From Paralichthys olivaceus (Eukaryota; Chordata; Actinopteri; Pleuronectiformes; Paralichthyidae), in NCBI RefSeq assembly GCF_024713975.1, contig NC_091104.1, forward strand, positions 8,947,580 to 9,011,579: a stretch of DNA of 64,000 nt, read 5' to 3'. Position 1 is the stretch's first letter. Each line of letters opens with the position of its first letter. The translations under genes and the position numbers were made by a program. Positions 43,666 to 56,684 of this stretch are shown one piece after another. Below the pieces are notes generated by a model. That model saw only the letters and a program-made list of their open reading frames with translations, was not told where the DNA came from and did not search any database.

Positions 43666-44514
43666 CTCCTACCTAGATGAATTTCCTGAGAGTGGGAGAT
43701 TAAGACCTCTTAAAACACAGTGTTGAAATAAAACAGGTTCAGTTAAACATGGAGTCAAACTAAATGGTCATGTTTAGAATTTGTGTAACCTCCTTTGTGT
43801 CCTCTCAGGCCTTCACCGCAGCCTCCTCCAGCTCCTGCTTCCTCTTCCCTGCTTCCTCCGTCTGCAGCAGGTGCCGTGCAGCTCAGTCCTAATTGAGATC
43901 AGGTGACAGTCGAGGGTTTTCCACCACTTCAGCCTGAGCAGGTCTTTAGTTCCCGTCACAGAATGTTTAGAGTTGGCGTCCTGCATCTTCATGAGATATC
44001 CAGTGAGTTGTGATGCATTTCAGAGAATGTGGGTTGACAGAGTGCTCCTGCAAACCTCTGCATTCATCCTGTCGTCTCTGTCAGCAGAGAAATCAACGGT
44101 AAGAGCCAGTGTGATCAAACCGTGAGAAAATCATTACCACCGCATTAGATGAGGTGGTGGATTTGGGTCATTTGTTCTCCACACTTTCCTCTTTACGTGA
44201 TTGTTTTTGTGGTTAGTTTTTCATGAGCTGCAGCCTGAGCTTTCTGTTTCTGAGTTGTTTTTTTTTAACCTTGTGGTTTATCCTCTTCTTATCTCTTATC
44301 TTCTCTTATCTCGTTGACTAGGAAACATGTCCGCCTACAACGTGGAGAGTATTTTGGGCATTTTCCACTCATCCATAAATAAGACTTGTGATCTGCAGGC
44401 TTGTTTGTTATTTTCTAGTTGTGAGTGCCGTCTTTTGGCAAACCCTCTACTTTCCATAAACTGCAGTTATAGTTTGTTGGAACTTACCCAAAATATAAAA
44501 CCACACTGGATGTG

Positions 44515-44705
44515 AAAAGGGCGGCGTGGTGGTAAAGTGTTTAGCCTCTGAAGGCCAGGCTTTCTGTGTGGAGTTTGCATGTTCTTCCCGTGTGTGATAG
44601 AATGTTGCACCATCCAAGGTCGACGCCACATCTCACCCAAGGTCGGCTGGGATTGGCTCCAGCCCCCCTGCGACCCTCAAAGGATACGCAGTGCGGATCT
44701 GAGCA
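44515..44705 (+). repeat. SINE-like teleost repeat, copy with head and tail
   Basis: The head 'gcggcgtggtggtaaagtgt' and 'ttagcctctgaaggc' is followed by 'tgtgtggagtttgcatgttc', 'cttcccgtgtgtg', 'ggctgggattggctccagcc' and 'cctgcgaccct'. It ends with the typical 'aaggatacgcagtg' tail. The head looks like a degraded tRNA-type A box region. Confidence 0.75.
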
Positions 44706-47466
44706 GACACTTCAACAGTATGATATTACAATAATAATCAAGTCTTGAGCTGCTGCACATTCATCATTTTATTTAATATCCACACGGCTGCATTGACGTA
44801 GAATTTGCATTTACGTGACTTTTAACAGGCTTTTTTTTAAAATGGTGATGCACATTCTTTATTCACACATTACCCCCCCGACCCACAACCTCTCGACATT
44901 GTAGAGACAATTACAAATTGACAGCATCACAATCTTCATCCCATCAGTTTTCATCCAAAACACTCTCCTCTGCCTCTGCTTACCCACAGTGCTTTGCTCT
45001 CTGTCTTCATGAATATCATGAATGAAACAACACACAGTACATACACAACTTTGCACATGCGGGACACATACATACAGGTACAATTCACTTGGCTACTGTG
45101 GGGTTCAAGTTATAGTTACAGAACTAGTTCGACCCTGCGATCCCAGTAAATCAGTTATTGTGTGTGTGTGTGTGTGTGTGAGGTTTGCGGGGAATCGTGA
45201 GAGTTGTGATGAATCTAAGTCGGACAACATGTGTGAAGAGTTTAATTCCATACACATCATTTGAGAAAGTGATAAAATAGGAAATTGATCGCACAAAATA
45301 AGACTAATTGCATTCTTCTGTGTTATAAAAGTGCATTTATATAATTAGAAAATATTAGGACAATTTAGAGTTATTGAAAATGATCTTTTGTCGTGCAGCA
45401 TTCACACTAAGAGGAGAATGATCAGTAGTGTCGTTTTGTTCTCGTGCTTTGGTATTGAAGAATCTATGTGTCTGTCATTCACACCAGTGTCAACTTAATT
45501 CTTTTAAAGGCAGAACAGCAACAGAGCTAATCATATTTTAACCTGCGAATCTTACACATCTCAACATGTGACGTCCAGAGAGGATTGAAGAGGAAATCGT
45601 GTGGTTAAAATGTAATCCATTACATCAGATGTATCTGATTTTTAAAGAGCATTGAGTCTAAATCTATGAAATATGGTCTGAATTTCAGGGAAACTAGTGA
45701 GGTGAGAGCATTTAAAGTGCTTTTTATTTCCCTTGAGGAACTCCATCATTTAAACCCAATTAAAAATTGATTTATCATTTATTTATTGTTCTAAAAAACA
45801 CACTTCTGTATACTTTCATGTACACAGATTTAATATTATAATTAATGTTTGAAATGTGGGAGAATTATTGGAAAATTAGACATGAAACAGTTCAGTGGTT
45901 TAGTGTGTTTTTTTTCAATGTCCAGGATTACTTTGCCTCCAATTATATATAACATTTGTTTTATTCATTCTTATTTACAGAGAACATCTTGGAAATCTCT
46001 CATTTACATTTACATTCAATTGACTCACCCTCGATTTTACACTGTGCAAATTTGTCGACGGCATACTTGATTGAAGGCTTTGATCATGTCCCTCACATTC
46101 ACAATTTAAATACATTACATGTCAATAATTTTAACATTTTTAGAATATAAGATAACAAGTCAACACATAACTCTACAAAAGCATTTATAGTCTGATTCCT
46201 TGTTAGCATTATTATAAGCACATGTAATGGATTACAATTACGGAACCATTAATTAATAAGATTACTTTTGTAATGCTGTTGAATTAAATCTGGTATTCTA
46301 ATCCCTGCTGACAGATTTGTCTTTGCACACTAAGATTCAGTAATCTCAGGTTTAGCAGGCGACGATCGCTCACTAGCAGTGGACACGACAACGTCTTTTA
46401 AAGCAGGTATGACACACGGCACAGTTCACCTCATGTGTGCTCACAATAAACACCTGGACACTGATTTTTAGAACATAAAATAAATACAAAGCAAGCAATG
46501 CTTTAATAAAGTTTGCACACTCTTGTCATTAGGGAAAAATCTTGAGCTGTTTTATTACACATTTTTCTCCTGTTTTTATTCAAGAGCGTGGTCTTTTAAT
46601 TTGAAAACAGTGCTCATTGATTTCAGATTTTTCAATGCTTTCACTACAAACCCTGCGCTCGCACTCAAATAGCACTTGCTTGTGCTTAGATTTGCTTTGC
46701 TTGAGCTCAAACCGTGCGCTTGCACTCAGATTTCAGATGTCCAAAAAATTTTAAAACATTTATTGAGATGCTTGATTTTGTTGCTTCATGTTTACCAGAG
46801 ATCTGCTGATTGCTGCTCCATGAAGGTGTTGTTGTTTTTTTATCAAGCACACTGACGGGAAGCCAGTGTTATAAAAACTGTAAAGGGTAGGAGTGCATCG
46901 ACCGTTGATAGCCACCGCGCATACAGGACTCTAAAGTAAATGCATCCACAACAAGGACAGGAATATTTCATTTGTCTGTATTCTATTGGTTGGACATTTT
47001 TTATTTTCTGAATAACCTTTTAAATTCCTCTCAGGTGAACTGGTTTAAATCAACTGAATGGGCCCAGAAACATATCACAGGCTCACACATCGTGCCTCTA
47101 ACCATGTGTATGCTAATAACTTTGACTAATAGATCCTCAGCTTTCGTGGATTTACATGTTTGCAGCTCATCTTGGGCACTGGGTCATTGGTCAAAAACAT
47201 CATGCAGTTCTCTCCACAGGGACGTTTGTTCTACATGGACAAAGAGAAATAATGGCTCTAATGCAAAAGAAGCCCACAAAGGGGATGGGGGTGAATAGGT
47301 TATCTAATTACCCAGTTGTTTTCATGCAGTAAAGAGCCTTATATTTCCTTTATGTCCCCATATGATCTCTGTTTCTATAATAACTCTTTTGACTCCACAC
47401 TCCCACAAACACATTTGTATCCCTTAGCTCATATTCACCCTCCACCTCTGCGCCTCTCAGCGAGCC

Positions 47467-50400
47467 TCAGAACTCGATCTTGCAGGCGGGGAAGGTCTCA
47501 TCCTGCATGGCGACAGTGCTGTTGGATCCCAGCACGGTGATGCCCAGCTCTTTCTGTCTGTCCTGGGTATGCTGGTACCACTCCTGCATCGGCACGGACT
47601 CAAAGGTAGGGATCACCGTCACCTGGGGATACGCAGGAAAAGGCTAAAATGTAACCTCAGTTGTATGTCGATGAATTTCCATGACTCTGCAGTAAACCAT
47701 GGACACTTAACAGTCGGGATGAATCCAGTTGTTCAAGTGTGTGTCTACCTGCATGGTGTCAGACCAGGATGCCTTTCCATCGAGCAGAGCATCCAGTGTT
47801 TGCCTCATAAGCTCCTCCCTCTCCTGACTGTCGCCGCTGATGATGTAGCAGGAGGAGCGGACACACCTGAAGAAGTCCACGGTGACGGTTGGTGAGGAGG
47901 CTCCAGAGGGGATGTACGCCAGGTCCACGTACACACTGGCTTCTCCAACAGAGGCAGCCTTAGAGCCTGGGGTAGAAAACAATGTAAGAGGAGTCAGTGA
48001 ATACGCTTTAGTCTGCAGAGCTACTACTGTATTTGAGAGCAGAGAGAAAACACCTGTACCTGGACTGGGTGAGGATTTTGCTGGTGCGGAGCGGGTGCTG
48101 GATGAAGGCGTACGAGTGGAAGAGACGTTCCCTTTGTTGACTCCACTTTGGATTCCTGTCCTGCTTTTCCCCGAGCCTGATCTGTGGGAACCCTCGACAA
48201 CCTGGTTACATAAAAAACAGTGTAGACAAGGTGTCGTTTCAGATTTCACTCCACACACATGCCACAAGGATGTCTGCAATAGACTGGTGATGAGCTCAGT
48301 GCCACAATAAATAAGTTTATAATTCAACAAATGAATTCCTAAATATACGAATTAACGCACGATATTTATAAAGACATCCTTTTCTTCATTGTCGTAAGAC
48401 AAACTCACCCCTGGCATCTTTTTCCCTCGCATGCCGCCGGCTTTTGCTCTCTTCCCGTGGGCATCAGAGTCAGACTGAGGAACAGGCATGGAGGTGTCAG
48501 GGTGAGGAGGCAGAGGCGGACTGTCCCTGAGCGCGGCAGGGGGAGGGTCGCAGGGCAGAGCCTGACTGGCGCAGAGGTCATGTGGGGAGTTCGTCGGCTC
48601 ACTACATGACTCGTCCTCATCTGAGTCCAGCGCTCCATCTGCCGTGGTGGACGGGCAGTCCTCTGTACAAAATGGGGCATTTGATTCGCTAGGTGATGTG
48701 TCCTTCATGTTGTTATTGTTGTTGCCATAATGATGCGAAGTGAAGGCTCCTCTGGGCGGTTCACTGGCTGCCGAGCTGGAGTCGGGAGGTTTGAAATGCT
48801 TGAACTCACAAGGAGAAACCAGACAAAGATCTACGTCGTGAGGTGATGCCTCAAAATGAAGCGTGCCAGGAGCCTGAGGTCGCCCCATCTCTGAACCTTG
48901 CCCCAAAGATCTGGGCGGCTTCTTCATTGGTAAAGACATCCCAGCAAAATGGGCTCCGTTGGAGTGGGAGTGATGAATGCTGTCCTCCCCTTCTCTCTGG
49001 CTCACGTTGGTTGGTCCCTGCTCAAAAGACATGGACAGTGACTCATCTACTTCAGTGGACTGAGGTGAGCTCACCTCTGCTGGCATGGAGTGTGTAGTGG
49101 TGGTGGTGGTGGTTGTGGTGGCCAGAGAGGGAGACGGGTCTGAAGATCCATCTTTAAAAGTCCCCAAAGAAAGGAAACTGAGATGCTTCTCCCTGGGGTT
49201 TGTGTGGCTTTCTGGGGGGTTTTTGTTCTGGGACAGCTGCCCCTCACTTTGTCTGGTCAATCCACTCGGCTGGTTGACCTCACCGGACTCTGAGTTTCCC
49301 ATCTGGGCCTGTAACCTGCTGAGAGTGGCCTTGTTGCACCACACGTCATCTGGGGAGAGACAGTACGGAGTGTGCCCTGCGCTGTTGGGCCGTGAGTCAG
49401 GGGAGGCCGGCTCCACAGTCTCCTCATCAAGGCTGACGGGGGCCTGGTTCTCTGGAGAGGATCTGGAGGGAGGGCTGTGTTTCAAAGCGCCGTCTAGGAG
49501 AGTGTACTCAGTCGGAGTTAGGTCTAACTGGACGTCGTGCTCGTTCTCTGATGCGTTGTTTAAGGGTGATGGAAATCCCACAACTTTTGCAGGTTTGGAA
49601 GTGTTTCCAGAACCTCTCTGCAAGTCTGCACCAGCTTTCTCTCCAGTCGCAGCCTTAGCTTGCACTTCATTATCACCACCTGCTTCATCTTCTTCAGCCA
49701 CCTTACTTGTCTCTTTGCCTCCCAGGCCCTTTTCATTTCCTGACTCACTGCTCCTCTGCTTTGCTTCATCCAGTCCTTCCTCCTGCAGCTTGAGAAAATC
49801 AGCAGTCATGTCCTCGGGGGTAGACGTTTTCGACCCGCAGGGATTCACTTCAGTTTCTGTTGCCTCTTTTTGATTCTGCTGCTCAGTAGGAGGCATCTCA
49901 GGCTCTGGGATTTCCATCCCAGTCCCAGCATTGGGCTTTGTTGAGTTGTTATTCGGCAGTTCAGTGTTTACATGTGTCTTCTTGCCATCGTTTGCCTCCT
50001 TTCCTGATGGTTTTCTTGTTTTCTTCGCTCCTGTTTTAGAGTCATTTTTTGCTTCCTTTTTGAGCTTAGTTTTATTTTCATTCTTTGGTTTGGATGGGAG
50101 ACTTTCTTTTTTCACCTGATCATGCTTCGTTACGCCATTCTCTTCTCTATTGCCGGTCTTCTCCTCTCTTTTCCCATCCCTCCCTCCTCCTTTCTTTGAC
50201 ATATTCTTCTCTGATGTTGGTACTTTTTGCTTTACACCCACTTCTTTGATTTTGGTTTTATCAGGATCCCTTGCACCAACTCCATTTAAACCTTTTCCCT
50301 TTTCCTTTACCATGACCTCATCTTTAACCCCTTTCTCTTTCCCATGTTTTGATGTTGTGTCTTTCCCTTGTGACTTGCAACTATCTTGGCTGTCCATCCT

Positions 50401-53400
50401 CTTGTTCTTTCCGTCTTCACCCAGCCTCTCCAGGTCCCCGGTTGTCACAGTTGGTTTTCGGAGGAAGGCCAGACCCTTCAGCTTCTCCAGCCCCTGCAGC
50501 AGCTTCGCCTGGGGCGTAACACCGGGGAACAGCACCCTGACCACCTTCTCTTGAGGGCACGCTGGGTGCCACACAAGCAGAGCGGACACGGAGGCCAGGG
50601 CTGTGAGAGGGAGATCTTGAGATTTGGATGCTGATGAGGAGTCAGGCCAGTTCTGCATGAATGTCTGGTACTCCTGGCTGTTTTTACCAGGACTGAGGAG
50701 GTACAAGTCCAGTTGTCCCACTCCCATCTTCTGAAACAGGGTCAGTGGCTCGAAGGGGACTGCCTGTGGTCGAAACATTGGTTGTGGTCTGATGTCTAAC
50801 TTCTTTAATAACTGTAAAGTTAGGGCGGCCTGCTGTGTGCTCTTCAAGACATTGTCCACACCTGACAGGAGGAGATTGACAAAAATATGAAATACATATT
50901 TCATGCATATTAAAAATATTAACGCAAATGTTTATGATTGTTTTTATACATATCTGATTAACAAGAGGGTTTTGAGTTCATATTCCCTGTTACGTTATGT
51001 CTTGTTTACTTCTACATTATACTGCAGTATAGGTTCCTCTCACTCACAAGGCTGTTGCTCCATCTGCAGCCTGCTGGGGGCATTAAAGAACACTACTCCA
51101 AGCTCTGGGGAGATCAGCCTCTTCGACAAGTCCTCTGCTGAAATAAAACAACATCAACACGCACAGAGACACACAAACATTTAGAAAGTTTAACATGAAA
51201 CTGCTTAAGATTTCCTCATTACATCATCCTTCTTCAGGACCATGATCAACAGAACCATCTGACCTTTGACATCAGAACTCAGCTCCAGCTCGGCCACCTT
51301 CCTCTCCAGGAAGGTGTTGACCCCCGGCAGGTTCTCTGTCCCGATGTGCGTCAACAAAACAGCATCAACACGGTCCAGGTGGCGGACCAGTTTCCAGAAG
51401 CAGGCCTGTGTGTCCGAACCGCCGTCCAACAGCACCGTGAAGCCGTTAACGGCAAAGAAGGCACAGTCGCCTCGGCCGGCAGGAAAGACATAGCAGCAGG
51501 GGCGGGACAGCTTGAGGAAACCAACTGTGATGGGAGGAGGCAGGAGGTCAAAGCTGGACAGAGGGCAAAGGGTCCCAGAGATGAGGGAGGTGAAGTCCCC
51601 TAGGGCCTCCATGGCAGGCAGCACCTCTGGGGGATTAATGTGGAGCATGAACGGACGCTCCTGAGGCTGGTTCCCCAAGAGAGTCTTCCTCCACTCGCCG
51701 ATGTTGGGACAGCTGAGGGTCAGGCTGAGCTTAGAGGAGGAGGAGGCATTGAGAAACTGAAAACAGAAACAACAGCCAATAGTTCTTTTTTAGTCCACAT
51801 TGACTGGCTGAGTATTATTCACAATTATGTTATCTTATTGTGTGAATACTTATATTAGGATATTGTGTTCATAAGAAAGAAAAGAAAAGCAAACAAAACA
51901 AAAAGATATGCTTGTCTCCCACTCAGAACATATCTTCATTTTGATTCTTTAAAAAACTCATTTGAAAGTTTGATTTTCATTTGTGATGTGTTTTTCTGAG
52001 AAAAAAAGATTTTGATTTTGGGGGATGTGGGTCGGCACAGTGGTCCAGTGTTTAGCACTGAGTTTGCATGATCTCCTTGTGTCTTTGTGGGTTTTCTTCC
52101 AGTGCTACAGCTTCCTTCCACAGTCCTCACTCTAAAGTGCCTGCAGGTGTGAATATGAGAGTAAATGGATGTGTCAGCCCTGTGATGGACTGACACGACT
52201 ATACCCCACAGCTGGGCTAGCTCCCCAAAGTACAAGCAGTTTAGATAATGGGTGGATGTTTTTCCTCTATTTTCATCTACAAAACCAAGGTAAATAAGCG
52301 GCAAATGATTAATTTGTCTTGTACTTGCATTGTTAAAATAAACCAAAATTTGTATTGATCAATAATAGAAGTAACATTATATAACAGTTTGATGCAGAAA
52401 TATAAAAATGGGGAGGGATGTGTCACCTGCTCTGTCAGTATTTGTTTCAGCTGGTTTGGTGAAAACAATCCTCTGTGAAACAGCAGGTCTCCACTTTCCT
52501 CCACGCTCTGTCCACACAGGATCAAGAGCTTCTGAGCCGATTCCCTCGACAGCAGAGAAAACACCTGAGCAGACGAGAGAGAGAAGGTCACATGTGTTGT
52601 TTACTGTAATATTTTCACTGCACAGCCTCTTACAACCAAAAGTCAAAGAACAACAGCAGAGCAAAATGAAAGAATATGGGTAAAAAAATTAATCTTTTTG
52701 TTGTTGAAAATATATTTTAAATAAGACTCGTGTATAATTGATTTTAGAGCTGAAATGAAAAGTAAAACATGTTTAGATTATTCACATATCTTATGGAAGA
52801 GCTTCTGAAATATGAGTATTTTCTACTTTCTGTCTTCATAAATTTTATGTCTTTGAGGTTTGATGCTTTAAATACACACACAATAAGCAGTTTTAAGAAG
52901 TTACCTTCACATTGCTTCTGTAATTTTCATTACACGTTTATGTTCCCTCCTTTGTTTCAGGATTTAAATTGGAAAAATACAATTACTTTATTTTTTTCCC
53001 CATTTTAAATAGGGCTAAAAATGGTCAAATCAAAATAATTGCACAGCTGTATCATTGTGCTTTTAACTCGGTCAACTGTGCTCTCACCTCTGAATGAACC
53101 TGCTCCTGAGACGGACTGATGAGCACCTGAGTGTCCAACACTTTGGTGCCGTGCCGCAGACACTTCTGTCCTGAGGAGGCAGAGAGAAAACAACAGATGG
53201 AAGGAGAGGGTCAGACGAGCGAGGGACAGAGTCCTGCTGAGGGAGTCACAGGAAACCATGCAGGTAAAACAGAGAGTGAAGTGCGGCAACCGGGCGGCTG
53301 TTTGACTTGCTAAGTGAAAAAGGAGGAAGGGAGGGAGAGTCGAAGAGCTGAGTCGGAGGGACTGTCTGAGGACAAGATGCCAAGTTCACTCAGTCTGCAG

Positions 53401-54259
53401 TGAGGATCCAGTCTGAGAGGAAGTGGATGAACGGACGAGGACACAGAGGCGAACGCAGCCAACTGGAAAATAATGACCCAAATACGAGCAAAGGTTTCGT
53501 TATCTTTAACTCAAGTTAGAAACAAAAGAGAGAAGCAAAATACATCACTTTCTATTGCAGTGAATTAGGTTCTTCACATATCTGTGCTTTGCAAATTTGA
53601 TCCACTTAATATGAAGCTACATCCAGATAAACAGGAGTTAATCCCCACCTACTAGTATCTGTGAAGATCATTCGTTAAGACACCATATTTTCTCTTTTAA
53701 CTATCAGCATATACAGTATATATATATATATATATCATCTAGATCTCCCCCTAGTGGCTGGCACAGTGTAGGTCATAAACCCCACCTCCACCACGTTATC
53801 AAATGGGACATGGATCAAGGTGAAAGGTCAAATACACTTAGCATTGTAGTAGTTCTTATCACAATGGTGTTTGTTGGATTGTTTTTGATGCTATAAAAAC
53901 CAGCTCATCATCATGATTGACAGCAGAGACTGACTCACGATTGGTCGCCTGTGCATATGGGCGGGATCTCAACAGTGCAAGATGGCAGCACCCATATCCA
54001 GAATATTATTGATAGAAGAAATGAAACTACAGGGAATCAAACACATATCAAACCCCCGAGAAAATCACGTTAGCACTTATCAGAAGAACCTCAGTTTATC
54101 TACCACAGAACAGACTCTACTCGGCTGCTGTTTTGTCCTCTGTAGAGTCCTCTTTTCTTGTTTGTGTTTGTCACCGATACTTCACAGCTGAGCTCTAACA
54201 CGACTGTCTGTCGGCCTTTTCACCATTTTCCCTGCTCGTCCTTGACTCTGCATACTAAC

Positions 54260-54296
<37 letters not shown>

Positions 54297-55874
54297 GAGG
54301 GAGAGGTGGCACAGCTTGGACACTATTGTTTTCTGTCCATAGGGCCCACCCATGTTAAACAATCATCCAACTGCTCCTCCACTTTCCTTCCTTCCTCCGC
54401 TGTCGACCCCCCCGACCCGCCGAGCTGGCTGGTTACCACAGAGACGGGGCTTTCTGTGAGGTCGGAGAGTTCGGGGTTGGAAGAATCACACACAGTTTCT
54501 TACCTGTACCCTTGAATGACGCCGTGTGATGGGACAGGAACTCTTGGAGATGGAGGTTCAGGTTACAGGATTTTAAATCAATGTCCCAGGACCGGATACC
54601 TGCAGACGTGAGAGACATTAGATCAGATGCTGCAGTGAGGTATAAACAAAAGAGCTATATGCAGATTTATGTGTTGTAGGTTATGTTTTGCAAATAGCAC
54701 ATAAAATACTACTGCTGCCAGTCCATATAGACTTATAGACATAATTCATATGCTAAAAACCACAATATTAACAATGTTTGACCATCTTCTTGTCCTATTC
54801 GTACGTTTTGTTTTGTCGTGTATAGAAATAAAATGTTCTTTTGACTTACTCGGTACAAATACAGGTTCATATATGTTTCCTTTAATGCAGTCAACAGCCA
54901 TCTCTACAAAAACAACTGACTATAAGATAGAAAATCATGACAATGAAAAACAACAACATAGTGAAAATCTATTCACTGATTATTCATTTTACAGATTGAC
55001 TAAAGAAAAAAGGAATCAAAGCTGCATTAGAAACAGTGAAAAAGATGAAAACATGGCTGTTTGTCTGAGCTCATTAAAAGTTGATGATATACTGGTGGTG
55101 AGTGGTTTTCATGGTTTAGTGCTGGGACCAGTGGGAATGATAAATACATTTATTTCTCTATTTCTCACTCACATCAATCATTTTGTTTCACGTTCAGTTT
55201 GCTAGTATCAAAGCCATTTTGAATAGATTATGATCTGAAATGTCCCATCGTCATACATCCTTGTACATGTATGGGACTCTCAGATTATAACGCATTCTTA
55301 CAGCATCATGCCTTTCCGCCTGTGTACCCACTGTCTCTTTATGACACATCGTTCACAAGTCGATATGTGTTGACTGAACATCCGCCCTGCAACATTTCAC
55401 TAAAAGCTTCTCCATAAAACGATAAGTGATGCGAAAGCAGCTCCTGCAGGCTGCTTTTAATTATAACGCGTCCACAGGGAGCAGCAGCAGCAGGAGGAGG
55501 AGGAGGCGGAGGAGAAGGTGATGTTGATGGTGGAGCATCTCCAGATGACGCATCCTCGGTCAGTGGGGTAGATAAAATCACATTTATACACTGCAACGGG
55601 GTCAGTGTCACATCCTCGCTGATGAGAGGTCTGCATCTGATTTGTTTCCTCCATTCAATATTACGCGCAGTGGCTGTGAGAGGCGGATTGTAATGCACGT
55701 ACCTCGTTGAATCTCCCCGCTGATGAGCGCCTGTGTGTGTCCGAGGTGGGCAGCGGTGCGTCCGACGATGATGAGCACGGAGTATTTGTGCGGGCAGAAG
55801 TCGAGGTTTGCGGTGCAGGCTGCGCGCCTCGGCTCCTCCCGGACCTCCCTCCCCAGCACCCGGCTGGACGCCAT
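47467..55874 (-). CDS. map1s: Microtubule-associated protein 1S
   Basis: Ten minus-strand coding exons: 55703-55874, 54504-54599, 53088-53170, 52427-52564, 51264-51756, 51048-51137, 48409-50861, 48060-48201, 47749-47966, 47467-47622. All phases match; total 1346 residues plus stop. The N-terminal MAP1 heavy-chain domain is clear: YSVLIIVGRTAAHLGHTQAL, GIRSWDIDLKSCNLN, LKLSRPCCYVFPAGRGD, RHLDRVDAVLLTHIGTENLPG, LFQKMGVGQLDLYLL. A lysine-rich region follows at about 510-655, then a Ser/Pro-rich acidic middle with a threonine run near 940. The C-terminal light-chain domain runs from about VYVDLAYIPSG to FPACKIEF. MAP1S binds and stabilises microtubules and links them to mitochondria, LC3 and autophagy. 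It is longer than human MAP1S (1059) but far shorter than MAP1A/B. The start MASS follows a CpG-rich 5' region. Confidence 0.95.
49092..49120 (-). repeat. map1s: In-frame (ACC)n threonine run in map1s exon 7
   Basis: Read on the minus strand, a run of ACC/ACA codons encodes nine consecutive threonines at about residue 940, in the disordered central part. Confidence 0.9.
52028..52260 (+). repeat. SINE-like teleost repeat inside map1s intron 4
   Basis: The recognisable order is 'gtcggcacagtggtccagtg', 'tttagcactg', 'agtttgcatgatctccttgt', 'gtgggttttcttccag', 'cttccttccacagtcc', 'gtgtgaatatgagagtaaat', 'cctgtgatggactgac', 'taccccacagctggg', 'agcagtttagataatgg'. This is the longest copy in the window, antisense to map1s. 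Confidence 0.8.
53735..53990. repeat. Interspersed teleost repeat, copy 2, in map1s intron 2
   Basis: 'ccccctagtggctggcacag', 'taggtcataaaccccacctc', 'gatgctataaaaaccagctc' and 'gactgactcacgattggtcg' are in the order expected for this family. Copies or fragments are at 38.9 and 12.8 kb. A short (TA)n lies at its left edge. Confidence 0.65.
54261..54306. repeat. (GA)n microsatellite in map1s intron 2
   Basis: About 45 bases of GA with two GGGA interruptions. Confidence 0.95.
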
Positions 55875-55925
55875 GTTGGAAACTTGCGTTGGGATATGAT
55901 GTCATTGAATAGAAGAAAAAAAAAA
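55875..55925 (-). promoter_or_regulatory. map1s: map1s proximal promoter with CRE-like site
   Basis: Just upstream of the minus-strand start codon is tgatgtca at 55897-55904, a CRE/ATF-like variant whose reverse complement is tgacatca. No TATA box is seen. CpGs are frequent across exon 1, in keeping with a broadly used promoter. Functional use is inference. Confidence 0.4.
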
Positions 55926-56279
55926 ACCTGACAGCGCCTTTTCTGATTACAGGGAGATGACAGCTGATGTGCTGGAATGCAGCCGTGCTTTAGGAAATGT
56001 GAAGGGAGACGCTGAATTATTGATGACGCACGGAAAAGGGGATCAATATGGTTGATTTCATTGGCTTCTTATAAGTGGTGCAGAGTGACCATTGTAATCA
56101 AAAGCAAATTACCAACAAGTGATGGCCATGCAATTATCTACACGATATTACAGCTGACATAAGGCGAGCGTGTGGTTTAAAAACCAAAAAAGAATCTGTC
56201 TTCATAATACTACACATTTGTAAAGTGTATCTTTCTTGAACATGCGCACAGACACATCCGTGAATCCAAAAGTTACGTT

Positions 56280-56684
56280 ATTGGCTTTATTGTGAAAAAT
56301 GTTTCCAGAGCCGTAAATTTATCACCATACACAACTACAACCAAAAACTACATTTTGACCAAAACAAAGATTTGTGACAAACAATCACAAGATGCCACAG
56401 TCCCACACAAATAACTTCCTCATCCCCCGATCACAAAGTCTGAGAAAACACAAAGACAGACACAGAACATTGAACATGCTCAAAAAATTGTATCGGACGA
56501 AGTTTATAAAAGAAAAACATCCTTTATTAATGACATGCAGTACTACATCTCTTTTTTCTTATCATCACAAGGAGAATGGCAACCGTTGCAGCCATATCTC
56601 ACATTAAGGAGGGGACACCTTCTTGTTCTGACCCCAAACCCCTGCACTCTCTCCCGCCATCTCTTGGTTTCTTGTTTGCTTCTT
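56280..56684 (-). other. 3' untranslated region of the CART-type gene
   Basis: About 400 bases between the stop and a minus-strand AATAAA (tttatt at 56286-56291). Confidence 0.6.

Larger units (their letters stand above)
43081..47466. other. Intergenic region upstream of gadd45b and downstream of map1s
   Basis: It contains an (AGGT)n tract at about 43592-43665, a SINE-like copy at 44515-44705, GT at about 45159-45181 and long AT-rich DNA at 45.3-46.6 kb. The map1s 3' UTR must occupy its right side. Candidate minus-strand AATAAA signals occur (for example rc of tttatt near 46546) but none is decisive. Confidence 0.5.

Noticed and set aside
43790-43900. A possible exon (acceptor 'ctctcag' followed by GC-rich sequence)
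   Set aside because: It has no open frame with family resemblance, no matching donor and no neighbouring exon in phase.
49085-49873. A 262-codon open frame on the + strand across map1s exon 7
   Set aside because: It is antisense to a strongly supported coding exon, low in complexity, and mirrors the Ser/Lys-rich composition of map1s.
54750-55205. A 151-codon + strand frame in map1s intron 1
   Set aside because: It is AT-rich, antisense to the gene, resembles no family and lacks splice context.
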